DNA of 46,629 nucleotides from Methylocella silvestris (lineage in GTDB: Bacteria; Pseudomonadota; Alphaproteobacteria; Rhizobiales; Beijerinckiaceae): positions 1-46,629 of the forward strand of contig NZ_PDZR01000029.1 in assembly GCF_002891535.1 (NCBI RefSeq). The letters are read 5' to 3'. Every line of letters begins with the position of its first letter. Within the stretch, counting starts at the first letter, position 1. The notes under the pieces were generated by a model. It did no database searches. It was not told where the DNA came from and worked only from the letters and a program-made list of their open reading frames with translations. The translations under genes and the position numbers were made by a program. This document shows positions 45,131 to 46,629 of the stretch, in pieces.

Positions 45131-46069
45131 TCAGAACGCCTTCATCAGCCGGAGATTGACGCGATTGGCTTCTCTCAGGCCGTTATCAACCGAAATATCC
45201 CGCCCGTAGAGCGCCATAATATTCCAGCTCGGGGCGAAATTCCACGCGAAGCCCACCTTGAAATTGACTGTGCTCAGGCTGTCGCTGCTGACGGTAGAGT
45301 TAACCTTTGTCTGGCCCCCGGCGTAATAGGTCGCGCCTAACCTTATGTCGAAATCAGGGGTTACGGCATATTTGAACCAGCTCTGAAGCGAGACGAGCGG
45401 CAGCTGCTGTAGCGTCTGCCCCCTCGCCCCGTAAGAGGTGTTGTTGCCATAGAATGTTACGTCCCCTACCAGCTGAAGGACGAGCTCCTTGACGAAGACA
45501 GGTATCACCCAGCCGGCCTGCAACGCGCCTTTCCAACGATTCTCTCCAAGATTCAACCCATTGCTCGAGTTGTATGTTCCAATTGGAACATAGAGCACTG
45601 GCGTAATCCCGAAAAACAAATTCGACTCAGGCTTGTTGTAGAGCCAGATGGTTGACGCCAGGATCAGGTCGCCGACGCCGGTCGTCTGGCCAAGCGCGCC
45701 AAGATCGCCACTACCCTGCAAATGCCCGAAGGGGAGCAGGAACTGCGGGTCCGCGATAAAGGGCCCTATTTCGACGAAATGTGCATAGCGGAGAATTCCC
45801 ACCTCGGAATCGAGCGTTCCATTCCCGACCCTCTGGCCGGCGGAGTAGTTGGCGTCACGATTGACGAATTGCCCATAGAGGAGCCCGAGATTTGTGCCCG
45901 CTGGAAGCGCCCCCGCGCTGTAGTCGTCGGCATCGACGTCGAGTGCTCTGGCGCTCGGCGCATATAGCCCAGAAATCGCGAGCAAAGCCGCGAAGACGCC
46001 CAACCGGAATATACTTAGAGTGCCCGCTCTTTCTTGGTTTATGGCAAATTTCTCGAGACTCGTCCTCAT
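45131..46069 (-). CDS. Outer membrane MetA-pathway phenol-degradation-like channel
   Basis: The 312-residue protein has a signal peptide (cleavage near SARALDVDADDYSAG) and a beta-barrel pattern typical of the Phenol_MetA_deg family (SphY-like): DDYSAGALPAGTNLGLLYGQ, GVGDLILASTIWLYNKPESN, LFFGITPVLYVPIGTY and an aromatic C-terminal Phe. Members sit beside aromatic or terpene degradation genes and are thought to admit hydrophobic substrates. GGGAG lies ahead of the ATG and a terminator follows. It is the likely uptake channel for the substrate of the right-hand cluster. Confidence 0.88.
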   Translation of the reverse strand: MRTSLEKFAINQERAGTLSIFRLGVFAALLAISGLYAPSARALDVDADDYSAGALPAGTNLGLLYGQFVNRDANYSAGQRVGNGTLDSEVGILRYAHFVEIGPFIADPQFLLPFGHLQGSGDLGALGQTTGVGDLILASTIWLYNKPESNLFFGITPVLYVPIGTYNSSNGLNLGENRWKGALQAGWVIPVFVKELVLQLVGDVTFYGNNTSYGARGQTLQQLPLVSLQSWFKYAVTPDFDIRLGATYYAGGQTKVNSTVSSDSLSTVNFKVGFAWNFAPSWNIMALYGRDISVDNGLREANRVNLRLMKAF

Positions 46070-46501
46070 CGCGTTCTCCCTCAGATCAAGTGTATTATTG
46101 TTGACCAGACATGAGCTTCGAGATGGACAGGTAAGATCTTCCCGCCATGGCGAAGTCAGCTATTTTTATTATTGCTGACACTGTTGCCTCGGTGGGCCTA
46201 TAGCAGCAAAGGATAAAACGAGACGCCATCTTTCATCCGTTGACCCACGGGCAAGACTGACGCGCGCTCGCGGACAAGCCGCTTTTTCTGCCGATGCGCT
46301 TGCTTCGTCTATCTGGCCGTTATCTCGACGCTTGGTCGCGTTACGTGCCAGTCGCCATCAGTCACACGGTCGACGGGGCGCACTCCAATCACTCGTGGCG
46401 CGGCCTCCGAACATGTTGACCCTGATCGCAATGCGGACCGACGGCGCCCCCGATCTACAACCTCGTCGCAACGACGTCGCCAAATGGGGCGCCGACATCT
46501 C
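46070..46501. other. Intergenic region beside the insertion element
   Basis: About 430 bases hold the promoter of the channel gene and run up to the end of a transposase gene. Short frames on both strands show no recognisable domain. The stretch may contain debris from earlier insertions, but I could not identify any. Confidence 0.35.
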
Positions 46502-46629
46502 CTAGGTCCTGTTGACAAATACCCTCATCCATAGTCGGACGGCGGCGATGAGGACGAAGCCGCGGTAGCTTTCGGCGGTCTTGTCGTAGCGGGTCGCCAA
46601 GCGGCGCCAGTTTTTCAGTTTGTTGAAGC
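46502..46629 (-). mobile_element. C-terminal end of an IS5-family transposase (partial)
   Basis: The minus strand reads FNKLKNWRRLATRYDKTAES, then YRGFVLIAAVRLWMR and VFVNRT before a stop at 46504-46502. This is the conserved C-terminus of IS5/IS427-group transposases, in which the end of the gene reaches into the terminal inverted repeat. The expected repeat sequence, reading GGTCCTGTTGACAAA on the plus strand, is visible at 46505-46519. The rest of the element lies beyond the right edge. Confidence 0.85.

Overview
The window is GC-rich, gene-dense DNA whose codon use and protein families point to an alphaproteobacterium, probably a soil Hyphomicrobiales/Beijerinckiaceae-type organism. That placement is an inference; there is no rRNA or tRNA gene here to anchor it. 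Most of the window is an accessory catabolic region for aromatic compounds and an unknown alcohol-like substrate. It carries many regulators and several decayed genes, and it ends in an IS5-type transposase fragment.

Left part (1-6063): the start of a secreted protein, a two-domain extradiol-dioxygenase-like VOC protein with a downstream IclR regulator, an unusual regulator with two GntR-type winged helices, and an EnvZ/OmpR-type two-component pair. Metal block (6695-11673): a complete cbiMNQO cobalt/nickel ECF importer is translationally coupled to a His-rich P1B-type ATPase that lacks the usual CPx motif. A short HupE/UreJ-like protein is convergent with it.

Aromatic block (11732-24626): pobA converts 4-hydroxybenzoate to protocatechuate, with a divergent AraC-type regulator. 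A long minus-strand operon encodes the whole protocatechuate 4,5-cleavage pathway: ligA/ligB ring cleavage, ligC dehydrogenase, ligI lactonase, galD tautomerase, ligJ hydratase and ligK aldolase, giving pyruvate and oxaloacetate. An aldo/keto reductase and a 6PGDH-like reductase flank it. Set among these genes are remnants of a cytochrome P450 (its ferredoxin and reductase are intact), two LysR regulators and an aromatic-acid MFS transporter. A remnant of an RND permease lies just upstream of an intact NodT-type outer membrane channel.

Middle (27027-30780): two secreted proteins with Pro/Gly-rich tails (SnoaL-like and DUF6152-like), an acetoacetate-decarboxylase-like protein, and an intact LysR that is the evident paralogue of the broken LysR at the head of the lig operon.

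Right block (31243-46069): this is the most unusual part. All genes are on the minus strand: an outer membrane MetA-pathway-type channel, a Zn alcohol dehydrogenase, an acyl-CoA synthetase, an aldehyde dehydrogenase, an AttH/CrtC-like lipocalin-fold protein, a HAD phosphatase, a free-standing phosphohistidine swivelling domain, two unrecognised proteins, a pyruvate-phosphate-dikinase-like protein whose C-terminal PEP/pyruvate domain has diverged, and a GAF-PucR regulator. I read it as a candidate phosphotransferase system, analogous in logic to phenylphosphate synthase, that activates an unknown substrate which is then oxidised to an acyl-CoA.
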